A stretch of DNA of 64,000 nt from positions 15,750,501 through 15,814,500 of the forward strand of contig AP031353.1 of NCBI GenBank assembly GCA_037833965.1, in the 5' to 3' direction. The translations under genes and the position numbers were made by a program. The notes beneath the pieces were generated by a model, which had not been told where the DNA came from, ran no database searches, and was given only the letters and a program-made list of their open reading frames with translations. Positions 47,601 through 60,112 of this stretch are shown here, piece after piece. Within the stretch, counting starts at the first letter, position 1. Each line of letters starts with the position of its first letter. Source of the stretch: Marchantia polymorpha subsp. ruderalis (Eukaryota > Streptophyta > Marchantiopsida > Marchantiales > Marchantiaceae).

Positions 47601-50423
47601 GGTCATGGGAATTGTATTTCTCTTTGTATTTTTCTCTAAACTGGAAGCTCAGATTCCAGGTTAAATTCACAGGTGTATTTATATAATGTTGTTGATTCCG
47701 TTTTTTTTACCGTTTTGTTATATACGGATTTTTACATGTATTGTTCGCTGTTTTTAGAAGAAATGTGCCATGACAAACTCACTTGTTTTGTGTTCAACAG
47801 TTGAAGAAAGAAAGAATCTACATCGCAGACTAGGCCTGACATTGGATCGCCCATTGCTTCGAACTGCAAATGCTGTTTGCTTGAGAAATATTGAGGCAGT
47901 TGCCTCCCGGACGTCAGGTATTTTTTGCATTCTAGCTGTGTCAAACCAGTCAAGGTCTTTATCTGATATATATTCCTTTTACAGTACCAAAATGCTCTTA
48001 GTTTAGTTAATAATTTACTGATATGAAGAAAGACATAGAGTTTAACAAAGCTGTTGTATGGATCAACAGGTACAAAGCGACTGACTGATGTTCACGTTGG
48101 TTTGATCAATTCGGGTGGTAAGGTTTCCTGCGTTTGAAAATCTGAAATTGCTACATGCTTGCCTCGATTGCCTTGTTCTTACGATTTCTCCAGTTCCAAA
48201 TTGTAGTCTTGCTGAAGTAGATTCAGTAAATCACTTTGGTCTCTTATAGTCATTATTTTCTAGCGATATCTATGTAGATACCTTCTATAATTCCAGCTTT
48301 TTTTCCAGTGAAAAGTTTACACTTGCATTAGGGTGCTGCCTTTTAAAGAGTTGAAACGACAGCACCCTTGAATTGTCCCTCGTCGTCACAAACGAAATTG
48401 TTTGATTAGTTCGGTGTAAATGCACAGTATCTGGAGGGCGCCAAAGTTTGGTTCAGGGGTCTTATGAGTACTACCATTATCTTCAAGACCGAATAGATGA
48501 TAACGTATGTTCCCTCCTTTTCTTTTGCAAATATTCATCATAGAAAGACATTCTAAAATACTAGTGAGTGTGGTAATCACTTTCATAAGCAAGATTGCTC
48601 AAGATTTTGTTTAAGATCAACCTAGACAGATTTTGCAGCATTCTACATATCTCTTGACATTTTGATGGTCTTGAGCTGCAGGGGTGGGGATGCGCATATC
48701 GTTCCCTTCAAACAATCGTCTCTTGGTTTCGACTTCAGCACTACACTACGCTTCCTGTGCCATCTCACGAGTAATTCTCTACGTTCACCCAACCTTTTAC
48801 ATGAAAGACGCACTTATTTATTGGCAGGAAGAAGTATACCGAATATTGACCATATTTGTGGCTTCTATGAAAAGATGTTATGTATTGTCTTATGGTTAGC
48901 TTACAAAGCACGATAGAGAATTAATCGTATACGGAGTCTCTTGTCTTTTAGTCATTAGGGTTTTTCACGGCAGCCAATATTCCAATCTTTTGTTCTTGAA
49001 GGTTATCAAGCCATGTGAACTATATTTAGTCCATAGACAGTCTTTTCGTTTGTGGTGCATCTACTGTTTCTGATACGCATGAAAGTTCTCAAGCATATTA
49101 ATTAGGTGTAGACCAGTCATCTGAGCTCAGATTGGAAAATATCATCAAGACACATCTGTCTCTGTAGTTTCAGTTTTGCTTCACACGATTTACACACAAT
49201 GAAACTTTCACTTTCGTACACTATATGATGTCTGCTATATTGCGGTAGGTCCAGAATGCAGCGTACTAAAGAGGCTGTGTTAGTCTTTACACTGAAGTTA
49301 TTAGATGAGTGCTGTCACATGGGGTACAATCTTTAGCCTCTCACTTGTCTTTACAACGATGTAGAGAGATACAACAAACTCTTGTGGACATTGAAGACAA
49401 AGAGCCGTCGTTTGTTGGTTCAAAGGAGTGGATAGGTGCGATTGAGATCAGTTTTGTGCTGGATAAGCTCTTGGGGGTAAGTGGTTCATATCTTTTCTAT
49501 CATGGTTCATTGCCGTGTGGTGACTCCTAGCTTGTTGACAAACTTTTATCAGATTGTAACTTTTCATCGCGCAACCTCTTTGTCCATAACATTTGGTCTG
49601 TGAAACGATGACATACTCGAGGACTGTTACAGGTGTCCTGTAAAATTTTGAACGTGTCAAGTGGAGCTGAGATGCCAAGCTACTGTCGTCAACTAGCTTT
49701 ACATTTCGAAACCCAGGGCACTCCTGTTATGATTGGTTGGTTCACTTCTCAAACTTGTCTGTTCCATTGTCTGTGCTCTTTTGCTTTCACATCATTCTGG
49801 ATGATCAAAATTCTCTTATCTATCACCACTCTAAATGAAGAACTGGTGACTCAAGCCCAATCATAATTGTCTACGAAAGCACAAGTTTGAAAATTTGAAA
49901 ATTTGAACTGGACTTTTCGTATAGATGGAAAGAGTTTGGTTAACGTATAAGTCGTGGAGACATACAAGTTCTACAAACTTCTTCCATAAAAGGGCGAGTA
50001 TATAAATCAAACTCGCAGGATTCATGGGGTCAAATATTACTAGTCATAATTTTGCCGAATCTGTAGTAAAGTGTTAGCCAACGTAGTGAATAGGTATCTT
50101 ATCTCCCACATGGTACTCCTTCCTCACTTTTGTTGTTGACAAAAGTCATCTTAGTCTGCAGGTAAGATTTTAACCACTTCTGTTTGCGATCAGGGGGTGG
50201 TGTTTTGGCTTACACTTTGCTTGGCGTGGATTACAATGAGCTGACCGGCGACAGCTCCTTTCTGATTTTGGACCCTCATTACACGAAAGGCGAGGATCTT
50301 AAAGCTATAAAAAGTGGAGGATGGGTTGGATGGAAAAAGGCAGTTTCTCAAACGGGCCAACCCTTTTTTCTCCAAAATAAATTCTACAATCTTCTTTGCC
50401 CACAAAGACCCAATACAGTGTAG
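44687..50423 (+). CDS. UFSP2: UFM1-specific protease 2
   Basis: A cysteine protease that matures the ubiquitin-like modifier UFM1 and removes it from targets, mainly at the ER (family knowledge). Exons: 44687-44849, 45033-45392, 45663-45928, 46414-46504, 46775-46947, 47425-47515, 47801-47917, 48070-48117, 48428-48504, 48682-48770, 49365-49476, 49633-49735, 50194-50423. All phases agree, giving 639 residues, about the usual plant length. The N-terminal half has the plant-type start ([28 protein letters not shown]). The peptidase domain carries the catalytic Cys466 in [10 protein letters not shown], then [12 protein letters not shown], and the Asp590/His592 pair in LILDPHY, ending CPQRPNTV. The ATG is the first after an in-frame TGA. 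A possible 15-nt microexon at about 44945 is phase-neutral and left out. All catalytic residues are present, so the gene looks functional. Confidence 0.95.
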
Positions 50424-51420
50424 GACCTTCACCGCAGGATGCCCGAATGGAAAATTCTAGCGAGGTCCACTTTAGCTGCATCTGTTCGAAGAAGATGAAC
50501 TCCACAATGTTTCAGCTGGAAGCTGGCTGCGTCGAACGTTTGAATTGAAGTCTTCCATGACGCAAGTTTCCTTACGTTTGACAATTAATCAGCTCCAGTT
50601 CGGTCCAGACCAGTTCAAACAGGTGAGCAATGTCGTTCATGCAACGAGTGACCGCAGGATTGGAATATGGACTCCCGATGGCCTCCTTGAACCTGGAGGT
50701 TATCATAGAGAGCGGAGCGGCTTCATCATCACATCAGACTGACAGGATACACCATGGTGGCCGAGGAACAGAACAAGTCAACAGACAGGCAGGGTTTTTG
50801 TGTGTATGTGGAGATTCCAGTTTTGCCATATGAAGAAATTTGAATTTGGACGGCATTGCAGATTCTGCATTTTGAGTTTTAGGCATCGTACATGGGTCTT
50901 AGTCTTCTTCGTGACCAACGATTCATTCTGCGTTTTGAGAAGCATTCTTGGTCACATGTGGGAGCCGTATCCAGGAGTTTTGTCAGGTTGTGTATGACCG
51001 ACATTTCATGAAGTTTGTCCGTAAGTTATCATCTTTTCAGCCTACAGTATGGACGTCTATTCTGCTTCTATGAAGAGAGCACCCTTTAAAGTGTTGTTTG
51101 CTATACAAGTTCAGTCTCGTAGACGAGCATCGCACTTAAGAAGCGTCCTTTGTCATACTCACGGTGGAAGGAGGGACAAGAGTTACTTTCTTTGCAAGAG
51201 GTCCTCATCAATTACCTTTATTCCCAAGCACTCTTCCAGTACCAAGAGACCTGCTGCATGTCACTTACCTCGTGAACGGAGCGTATTCTTCTCTGATGGG
51301 AAAAAAAATCAATTTTTCGTCGTGAACTCATTCTTGAAGGTTCGACAATCTGACAGCTTTATGTTACCATCCGCATTCACAATATCTAAAGATGAGGTTT
51401 ATCAGCTACATGTATAGGTG
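50424..51420. other. 3' flank of UFSP2, no further gene supported
   Basis: Genic-looking base composition continues to about 51400, so part of this may be a long UFSP2 3' untranslated region. Open frames of 60-120 residues occur (for example 51049-51417), but I recognise no motif in them and find no consistent splice pairs. Confidence 0.4.
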
Positions 51421-51429
51421 GGTTCATCT

Positions 51430-52672
51430 TCTAGTTCAAACCAAAATTCCAAGAGAAGTAAGTTATAAATGGTAATAGAGCAAGACTGGGGACCCAAAGG
51501 GTCAAAAGGTTGAAAAACACAATACAAGCAACAAACACAAACAAGGGAAAATACCCTAAAGTTCAATCCCTAGCTAGTGCCAAGAGCACTAGTACGGTAA
51601 CTAATAATGTCCATAATATAACAAAGAATATAAATTCTCTACATCTATATTATGAGCCAATCTAAAGTCTACGTATCTAGTACAAGTAAGAAATATATGC
51701 TTTTCATACTCAACTTCTCTTTCATCACGTAGCCTACAAATACGTTCATTCATATCAATATTAAGCCAACGTACTTACTCAATTCCAAGCCTATGCGTTC
51801 ATTCCTATAAATATTAAGCCAACGTCATTCCTCAATTCCAAGCCTATGAAATCCAGTTCTATGCCTAGCAATAATATGATGTGAAGACGTAGAGATTCCT
51901 GCAAGTATGTAATCATGTTCACAATAAACAAGCATAGGATTCACATGAAGTTGATAAAACTGCATCTTGGTGCCGCGCTTGCTCCAAATAATGTGCAGAA
52001 ACTCCTCCTTCAAACGTTCACGTAGTGCTATAGGTTGCAAGTTTCGGTCGAGTTCCGTCACATTCCACCTCAAAGACCAAGTTATCACATCCACTAACCA
52101 TCCTTTGGCACGTTTGGCAGTCAAAGCTTGAGGAGATAGGTGAGAAGTATCAAGAGATCTTACCCTTCTGATGTAAGTCATAGTCAAGTATAGAGCTTTA
52201 GCCTCTAGAGGTAAACAACCTGTTTCCGCAAGAAGAAAAACATATGAAGTTTGGTTTCTCACACCCAATTCTTCTTGTAAAAATATCTTCTGCACCCTCT
52301 CCACACGCTCCCAACCTGTCTTCTTACAACCAGATTCCCACACTTGGGTTCCATACAATACTACCGGCAACACTAAACTTCTGAATAAAAATTTTCTAAT
52401 ATTTCAAGACACAAGATGAGCCATTCTACACCAATTTAGCAATGAATATAGAGCTTTGTAACCACTTTCTACTCTCTTTTGCACGCAAAGTGCCCAACTA
52501 TAATCATTAGAAAAATCAATGCTTAGATATTTATAACTCTTCAACTCTTTTAATTGTAGAACCTTGTAATAGAAGTAGAACTTGTCTCTAGTGCCCACTA
52601 TCATGACTTTAGACTTCTCTATATTTACCTCCATGTGATACAAAAGCTAGCCAAAGTGTATAAGTGTGTGGG
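51430..52672 (-). mobile_element. LINE, 3' half (RT thumb, zf-RVT region)
   Basis: Reading leftward from 52672: a post-catalytic RT segment (MEVNIEKSKVMIVGTRDKF, LKSYKYLSIDFSNDYSWALC) continues into 52373-51825 (VVLYGTQVWESGCKKTGWE, VQKIFLQEELGVRNQTSY) and a zinc-knuckle-like end near 51750-51620 (NECRLRDERE, then EKHIFLTCTRY). This order is typical of plant LINE ORF2. A frame break near 52400 separates the two main blocks. The missing catalytic part of the RT lies at 56035-56220, beyond an inserted 3.4-kb element. No poly(A) tail or target duplication was fixed, so the 3' end is approximate. Confidence 0.75.
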
Positions 52673-52676
52673 GCCT

Positions 52677-55600
52677 AGTTTTTTCGTTTTTCTTTAAAAA
52701 TCAACAAAACTAAAAGATATTTATGTAGAAAGTAGTCGTATGAGTTAGAATGAATAGCTTTTGAGTAGTTATGATAGGATTAGTTAGTAATCGCCTACGG
52801 TCGAAGATCTTCGGGTCTTCGGATCTTCGGCGCAGCCTTTTCGGGACAGTGCAAGAGCTGCGTTTTCGGCGAAGACATAGGAATCAATTTGAAGTCGCGC
52901 AACGGGCCGGACGACGTTCCCACACGTCGAGAATTCTACTGGGCGCGGGAGGAGGCAATGTTAGGGCTTCAAGGGTAAGGTCATTACGAGGAGTCTTTGC
53001 GCCGACATTGCGATATCGAGCAAGAACGAGCGAGAGTGAGAGAGACCAAAATCGACCGACCTTGCTAGCAGCGAAGACGCGAATTGGAGACATGGCGCCC
53101 AAGAAGAGTGATAAGGTGCGGAAATTGGTTCCTTTGAAGGTGCCATACGAGGAATTGCGATACTTCAGGCGCAAGCTAAGCGAACTGCGGCTTGATTTTC
53201 TCTTGTGAAATTGGAATTGTGTGTCGGCGAGTATTTGCAAGGAGATAATGGATAAGAACAAGACCGAAGGCGAGGAGCTTTGAGGTAATCCCATGCTGTG
53301 GACAATTGAACATTGGGCGAAGGTGATGGGACCGTGCGCAGGTAGTGACAGATATTTTTTGTTTGAGAAGAGTAGCATGGGACTTACACGCACTTAAGAA
53401 TTCTCGTACGGGCCACTCTTCAATTCCGGGAGGCAGGGTACGAACGGGTGGAAGACAGTTGATTAGCTGGATCCGAAGAGAAGGGCGATTGCTTTGGGAA
53501 TAATGCATATCTTGCTACCGGCGCACACTACGTATGTGACGCCCTGGCAAGTAGGGTTATTCGAGCGAATCCTGAAGGGACAGAGAGTACACTAGGCAAG
53601 AATCTTTCACGATCTTGTCTGGGTGAATGCGGGCTCCCGTTGGACGGGACCATTGATCAATCATATCAATACTTTCCTTGTGAATTTCTATCGGGGCATG
53701 GGTTTGCTTACGAGGAAGGAGGAGAAACAATTTCTGAGGGAGCGCAAAATCTTGACAGCCAAGTCCAGTGAAGGGACCGAAGAGGATACCCGTCAACCCT
53801 CAATCTCACCACAGACGACAGTCCGAGGACCAGTTCAGGTGGACGTTATGCCAAGACGAGAGAAGCGAGAAAAACGATTGGCGAAGAGAAGGAAAGTAGT
53901 GAATGACGACGAGGGAGATTTGACACTTGAAGTCAGAAGAACTGAAACGAAAGTAGACGTAAGCAGGCAGTCAAGAACTCGCGCGAGATCAAAGAAGAGG
54001 GCGAATCGAGGGTTGGTGGCAATTGAAGTATCGGATAGCAGCGTGGAAAAGACAGTTGCCCCGATTGTGAGTACACCCGAAGTCGCTGTTGGCGATTCGA
54101 CACAGCCTGTGGAGATGGAAGGACCTTCGGGGGTGTTAATCGAGGTTCCAGCGGATGCACCGGCAGAACCTTTGAAGGAGTGAACGGAGATGGTAAGTCC
54201 GAATTCTCTGTCTTCGGAGCGGACACGGTATGTGGGGAGTGAAGAAATACCTCAACTGAAGACAAGCGAGGAACTGGTGAGAGAGCTTACACTTAGTGAC
54301 AAAATACTAGAGCATGTTGTTGCGTAGGTTGGAGGTACGGTGGTAGATGCCGCAAAACATTACATTGCCGTCATCTCCTACGGAAGATGTGAAACCCGAA
54401 GAAGAGAAGAAGACTTCAGAGGAGAAATTGAAGCGAGTAGAAATCACATTTCCCGACTTCTTACAGAACAGTGTAGTTCCATTACTGAAAGACCTAGACA
54501 CGAAGAGGGAAAAGTATACTCTGAAGAAAGAGCGAGGATTTTATGTTGAGCTAATCAGGAACAAGACGAAGCTCAAGAGAGCAGTAGCAGTGAAGAGGCA
54601 GTGGGATTCCGCGACTGAATTGGCACTGGAGCAAGCTGCAAACTTGTCAACCAAGTGCGCGACAGCAAAGGTGGCATTGCAGGAGCGAGAAGCCCAGCTT
54701 CGGGAGAAGGAGATTGAGTGCTAAGTACTGCAATTGAACCTTGCAAAGTAATCCGGTGTTGAAGAAGTTGCTAAGTTGGAGTCCTGAAGAGCCAAAGAAG
54801 TTCGTATCGCCAAAGAACTTCGGGGCAAAATCACAGAGGCGAAGACGGCGGAAGAAGATCTTCGTAGGAAGATTTCGGAGATTGAGGGTAAGTGCGAGGC
54901 GGAATTCCGACGTGCGGATGAGCTATCAGCAAGTCTGGCGGAGGGAGTCCGGAAGCATGAAGAGGAATTAGCGAATTGGGCCAAGAAATTGGCGGATTGT
55001 GAATCGGCCAGGTCTTCGGAGGTCGAATGTAAATTGTAGGTTGAATCAGAATGTCAACGGTTGTGGGAGCAGTTAGGCAAGGCGGACATGAGATCGCAGG
55101 AGTCGCAAAGGAGAATGGAGAAGGCAGAGGAGGCTTACCGTTAGCTACGGGACGAGTCAACCGACGAGTTGAAGTTGCGTTTCGAGAAGTGTCTGAACGG
55201 ATTTGCGATGTGGGGATTGCAAACGGTGAAGTGGTTGAAGCTAGATTCGCTTGAGTGACGATTGATGAGCGTCAAGACCAGCGGATCCGCAGGACACAAA
55301 CAGGTGGTAGATGTAGTTAATACATTTTCAGAGGGATTGAATGAGGCGCGCCAGAATGTAGAAGTAGAGGTTGTAAACTTATTGCGTTGGATAGGAGTAG
55401 ATGTAAGTTCAGATGACACTGCAATCGCTACATCAGACGGCACAGCCCTTGAGACCGATTTGCCTCAGGCGGTTAATATTCCAGAGTTGTCATTGTGAAT
55501 AAAGAGGCCCAAGGCTCTTTCCTTGGCGGGCATTTTTGTCAATTGGCTTGTCTTGACTGTAAACTTGCATCCACTGTGTGTTTGAGTGCTGGTGTGTGAT

Positions 55601-56035
55601 CCAGACATTGAGCACAGTGCGCTCCTATTTGTCGAAGTTACCGCATCGGGAGTTGTGTGTACTCAGCTTGGATCATCTGAGTAATCGAGTGCTCCTTGAG
55701 ATTTAAGCAAGTTCAAGTCTGAGTATTCGGGTCAGTGTGTCGGGATGTATGCGATGATGGGAAGTTTTCCCCTGTAATATGAGTGTGGGGTCGCAAGCAA
55801 TTCTTACAAGTGTTGATTGGAAAAGTTTCAGGAAAAGTGAGTGTGGTTACGCACTACTCTGCCGGTCTTCGGCTCTAGCTGAGTAATGTCTTTGGGGAGT
55901 GGCATTGGCCTAAGAAGTAAAACTCTTTAATAGAATGTTAATTTGTGACAAATCGTAACTTTTGTGGTTGTTTTTGTCCTCGTGATATCGGATCTGTACC
56001 ATTATGCTCCATTTTGATATTTGTCTGTCATTACA
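52677..56035 (+). mobile_element. Coiled-coil-coding repeat element, copy 1
   Basis: A 3.36-kb element, richer in GC than its surroundings, starting TAGTTTTTTCGTTTTTC and ending near TTTGTCTGTCATTACA. Its plus-strand frames encode a basic N-terminal piece (MAPKKSDKVRKLVPLKV), a segment with ERILKGQRV, a Lys/Arg-rich nuclear-type region (RREKREKRLAKRRKVV), a long coiled coil (for example LQEREAQLREKEIEC and EFRRADELSASLAEGVRKH), and a C-terminal motif around FAMWGLQTVKWLKLDSLE. It is broken in several places and looks like a fossil. I see no reverse transcriptase, integrase, LTR or clear inverted ends, so its class is unknown; it is probably non-autonomous. It sits inside the RT region of a minus-strand LINE. 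Confidence 0.65.
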
Positions 56036-56220
56036 AGATGTTTATGTACTCTTGTATATGATATCATCTGCATACAAGAGAGCTTTGATAACAAAGTTTC
56101 CAAGCTTGACACCTTCACTATCACATGCATCCAACCACTATTCGATATCATATATAAAAACTCCAAATAGAGTAGGAGAGAGAGTACAACCTTGAATCAC
56201 TCCAATGGTACTCAAAACCT
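56035..56220 (-). mobile_element. LINE, RT catalytic segment, split from its 3' half
   Basis: Read on the minus strand, this gives VIQGCTLSPTLFGVFI and, about 35 residues on, VIKALLYADDII, the RT active-site motifs with the catalytic YADD. One stop lies between them. Homology ends at both sides: at the left the coiled-coil element begins, and beyond it the LINE resumes at 52672. At the right the similarity fades near 56220, so the copy is 5'-truncated, as LINE insertions usually are. Confidence 0.75.
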
Positions 56221-56649
56221 CTAGAAAGCATTAACAAAGAATACAATAAAGTAGACATAGAACTACAAATTGCTATCATCCGGACAAAAATAATACAAAA
56301 ATATAACAATACATTCTATAGAGAAGTGCCATCATCGATCTTAGCATATGTGCTTCATCGGTATAAACTTACGAGATATGAAACTTGTGAGACATGTTCT
56401 TGCATTACATTTGACCAATCTGAGCAAGTCTACTGAAGTTGAAATTTTATGCTCAAGTTAAAAAGTTACTCGGTTCTCTATTTGTCAAGAGCATGAGATT
56501 GAAATGACAAATTACTTTGCCCATAGAAAGAATGTAAGATCTTAGGTTTACCAAACACATACTTTAGAACCAAAAGATGAAGAGTGTTGTCACCGGATAA
56601 AACATTTCATGTTCATAATCTGAATTTGGCTCAAACTTTCAATGTTGGG

Positions 56650-59600
56650 AACACAAAAACACAATCTAGTGTCTATCTAGTTAAGTTTGTTGATCAAATT
56701 CAGAGTCATATTTCCATGGATGACAAGACCATTCTCAAAGGATAGAGAATATGGTTGGATCATGATCTTACACCTCTAAAAGTCAAAGCTAAGAGAAAGT
56801 AGCTTGCAAAGATCAAGAAGCAGATTTCATTGTTTATGTATGTGATGGTTGAGCAATTGTTATAAAAAAAATACATTCATCAACAAAGCAATCCAAGAAG
56901 CTGAGTATGTTGATGTGAAATATACGAGTACTTTCAACAACAAAGTATATAAGTGTTTTACCTATTTGAAAGATGATGGACATCATCAACATTTTGAAGA
57001 CTTAACAAACATGAGAGAATTATTCTTGATGAGATGCAAGAGTTTACATTGATGGGACCGATATGAAACCAAAGAAAATGACGAGTTGGAAAATATCATA
57101 GTGAAATTGCTAGTTTTATCTGGTTTTAATTTTTACCTCTCATTCATCTAGAAGATCAAAATATTAACTATCAACATCATTGCCTACGATCTTAGTTGGT
57201 TTGTTTAGAGTATCTTATTATTACTTGGCAGTTTGTAATTTTGCATCATTGTCAATGACTATTTCTTAAACAAACATTTGAAATCAAAGACTATTATATC
57301 ATTGACTCATAGAGTATGTTTTCAAGTATTAGAACAAAGGTGAATTCTTTCTAGTTGGAGATTTCAATGCTTTCATTAATTCTGCTTAATTTATATTAAA
57401 TAGTGATTCCTTAACTTTTCTTCCTTTTGAACAACATGAGAATTGTTTGTGTTCAAGAATCTCTATAAATGACTAACTATCTCAACGCGCACTCCAATAT
57501 GTGTTTTTTCTATATCGACGTTAACACAATTAATTATCTTTTGTTCTTGCTCACTAGTAGTTCCACATTTGATATTCTAGAAATTCAGTTTGAATCAAAT
57601 CATACAACTCTTTTGTTTATTCTCTCTTGTCAAAAGCAATTACTTTCTTAACATTTACTTATATTTCTGCTCAACCAAATTTGCTCAGATACTAATATTA
57701 GAATCTTTAAATGCTATATTTACACACAACTCTTTTGGTTATTCTCTCATTGTCAAAGGCAATTACTTTCTCAACATGTCATTATATTTTTTGCTTCTTC
57801 CAAATTTGCTTAGATACTAGTAGAATAATCTTTATATGCTACATTTACACAACCTCTTAACTTGCATTGTATTAACTTCAAATTCATATACATCGAGTTT
57901 AAAACTAATCTAATTATTCAAAATCACTGCATCTAAAAATTTTAGCAGCATAGGGACCAAAGCACTATCAGATTATCTTGTAATGAATTGTTTGACTTTG
58001 AATAAAAGCAAATCAAGTACAAGATCAATAGATAAATCTTTGAATATCCAAAGTCAGCTTATTATAACAAGACTTTACAAAGACTTGGTGAAGTCTAAGA
58101 AATAAACTTTTTTCTAACGAAGCAAGCAAGAATACTTGACAAAAACGTTGTACAAAGATCCCAAATCATTTTGAAGATAATTAGTAATTCGGTCGTTAAA
58201 ATCTAAGCTTGATCTTAAATCTTTGATTTCTTTTGTACAAAATCTCTATCTCTTTTTTGACTCTACATCTATGTCACATTGTAAAGAGAAATCTTCCTTC
58301 TTCTTTTAAGCAGATCAAATCTTTCAACTCAAAAGATTAGAAAATTATAAATGTAAGAATTTGGATGATTTTTTTATCAAAATTTTTACATGGAAAGGAG
58401 ATTGCATTGGATCAATGTCATCAATATTATTAGATGAAATTTCTATTTATTGTTTTTCTTAAATTTCGTTCCTCCGGAAGATTGTTCATATTCACAAATC
58501 AGGAATAAAGTACTTGGTGTTAAAGCATTGCATTATCATGGTAGATAGTGTTTTTGCCAAGTTATTTGGTAAATCAATGAAATACAAATTGAGCGTATTG
58601 AAATCATTTTTCTAAAAACAAGCATAGATTCAATCTATTTTTTGCCCAACATACAACACCATCTAACACATATTGATCTTGCGTGTTTTATGGATTTAAT
58701 CCAAGCACGATAGGAAAATATTTTTTTGTGGCTTTATCAATAAAACTTTTCATACTGTATTTCATAAGCTCTTTTTGAGAAGACTACAAGCCCTTAGAGT
58801 GTCATCAAATCTGCTAGCAAACTTGACCACGTCATATCATTCGAATCTGACCAAGATCAACAGATCTCAAACTCAAGAGCTCTTGAGTACCATGAATATC
58901 ATACAAGGTTGTACTCTCTCATACTCTATTTGAAGTTTTTATTAATGACATCAAAAAGTGGTTGCATGAATGTGATAATGAAGTTGTCAAGCTTAGAAAC
59001 TTAGTCATCAAAGCTCTATTGTATGCAAATGATATCATATTATTAGCACGTAATGACATTAGATTACAAAACACCTCCACATTTTGGCAACTTATTATTT
59101 TTAAAATCAGATGAAGGTTAATATTGAAAAATCCTAACTCATTAAAGTGAGCATTAGATCTAAGTTGTCATCCTATTACAAGGATCTATAATGAAGAGTT
59201 ACAAATATCTAGACTTTGATTTTTCTAATGACAATAGTTGAGCACTTTGCGTGCAAAAGAGAATAGAAGAGAGATGTGATGCAAAAGATATTAGAAATTG
59301 ATTAAAAGCTTCAATATCATTGTTCATTCGACCGATAAGAGCTTATTTTGTGTCTTGGAATCTTGGAAAATTTTCATATAAGAATTTAATGTTGGTGATC
59401 TTATGTGGAATCCAAGTGTGTAACTTTGGTGAAAACAAGACATGTTGCAAGTGCTTGAAGAAGATGCAAAAGATCTTTCTAAAAAATATTGGGTGTAAGC
59501 AATCAAACTCTGTATGCTATTCCTTCTTACAAAAACAAATTGTATTCCTCTAGAGTTTGAAGCACTTTACTTGACTATCACTTACATTGCAATGGTGAGA

Positions 59601-60090
59601 TTTCTTAATACTTCTTGTTCTCCTCATCAAGCTTTGCAAGCCACACATTTCATAGGATATTTATTGGTTTTGATGACTTGATATTCAAAGTGAAATATGG
59701 TCAAACAATATTGAGACTTGCAACCGATGGCACTTCATGAGCATCTACATATGTTATTTTTCAACATTATTTAGATAAATCGGAACACCAAAATAGAGCT
59801 TTATTAACTTCATATTAATCATATGCTTGTATATTGCAAACAATAGTACCTACTTGTGGAGATCTTCACATTCTTGCGTCATAGTATTGCACAACATAGA
59901 ACTACATCTCATATGCTAGGAATTGAGGAAGCAAGATGGTTTAATATTGATAAAAGAAAAAAATTGTAAGATATGTGATTGAAAAAATATTGAGGATGAA
60001 AAACATGTGTTTATTACATGTACAAGGTATGAAGAGATTAGATTATATTAGGTGTAGAATTTTTAATGTTTATTACAACTAGTGACTTAT
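56650..60090 (+). mobile_element. LINE, long degraded copy (EN, RT, zf-RVT)
   Basis: Endonuclease trace near 57340-57400 (FFLVGDFNAF with the GDFN motif). RT traces follow: FINKTFHTVFHKLFLRRLQA (58730-58790), QGCTL...EVFINDIKKWLHECD (58900-58980), and LLYANDIILLARNDIRLQ (59017-59070), where the usual YADD reads YAND. Then QMKVNIEKS, a thumb region at 59320-59553 (LCGIQVCNFGENKTCCKCL), and a zinc-knuckle end EDEKHVFITCTRYEEIRLY near 59990-60045. Many stops and shifts interrupt it, so it is dead. It is related to the minus-strand LINE and lies head to head with it. The 5' boundary is uncertain. Confidence 0.7.
57603..57850 (+). repeat. Direct repeat of about 122 bp inside the LINE copy
   Basis: The block starting ACAACTCTTTTG at 57604 recurs at 57726, with matching CAATTACTTTCT, CAAATTTGCT and TTACACA segments and scattered differences. 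It is an older local duplication within the degraded plus-strand LINE, between its endonuclease and RT traces. Confidence 0.75.
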
Positions 60091-60112
60091 GATTTAGTTA
60101 TTTTGTGGTAAC

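Noticed and set aside
53388-55160. Minus-strand frames opposite the coiled-coil element
   Set aside because: Antisense shadows of the plus-strand coding-like sequence; Leu/Ser/Pro-rich and without motifs.
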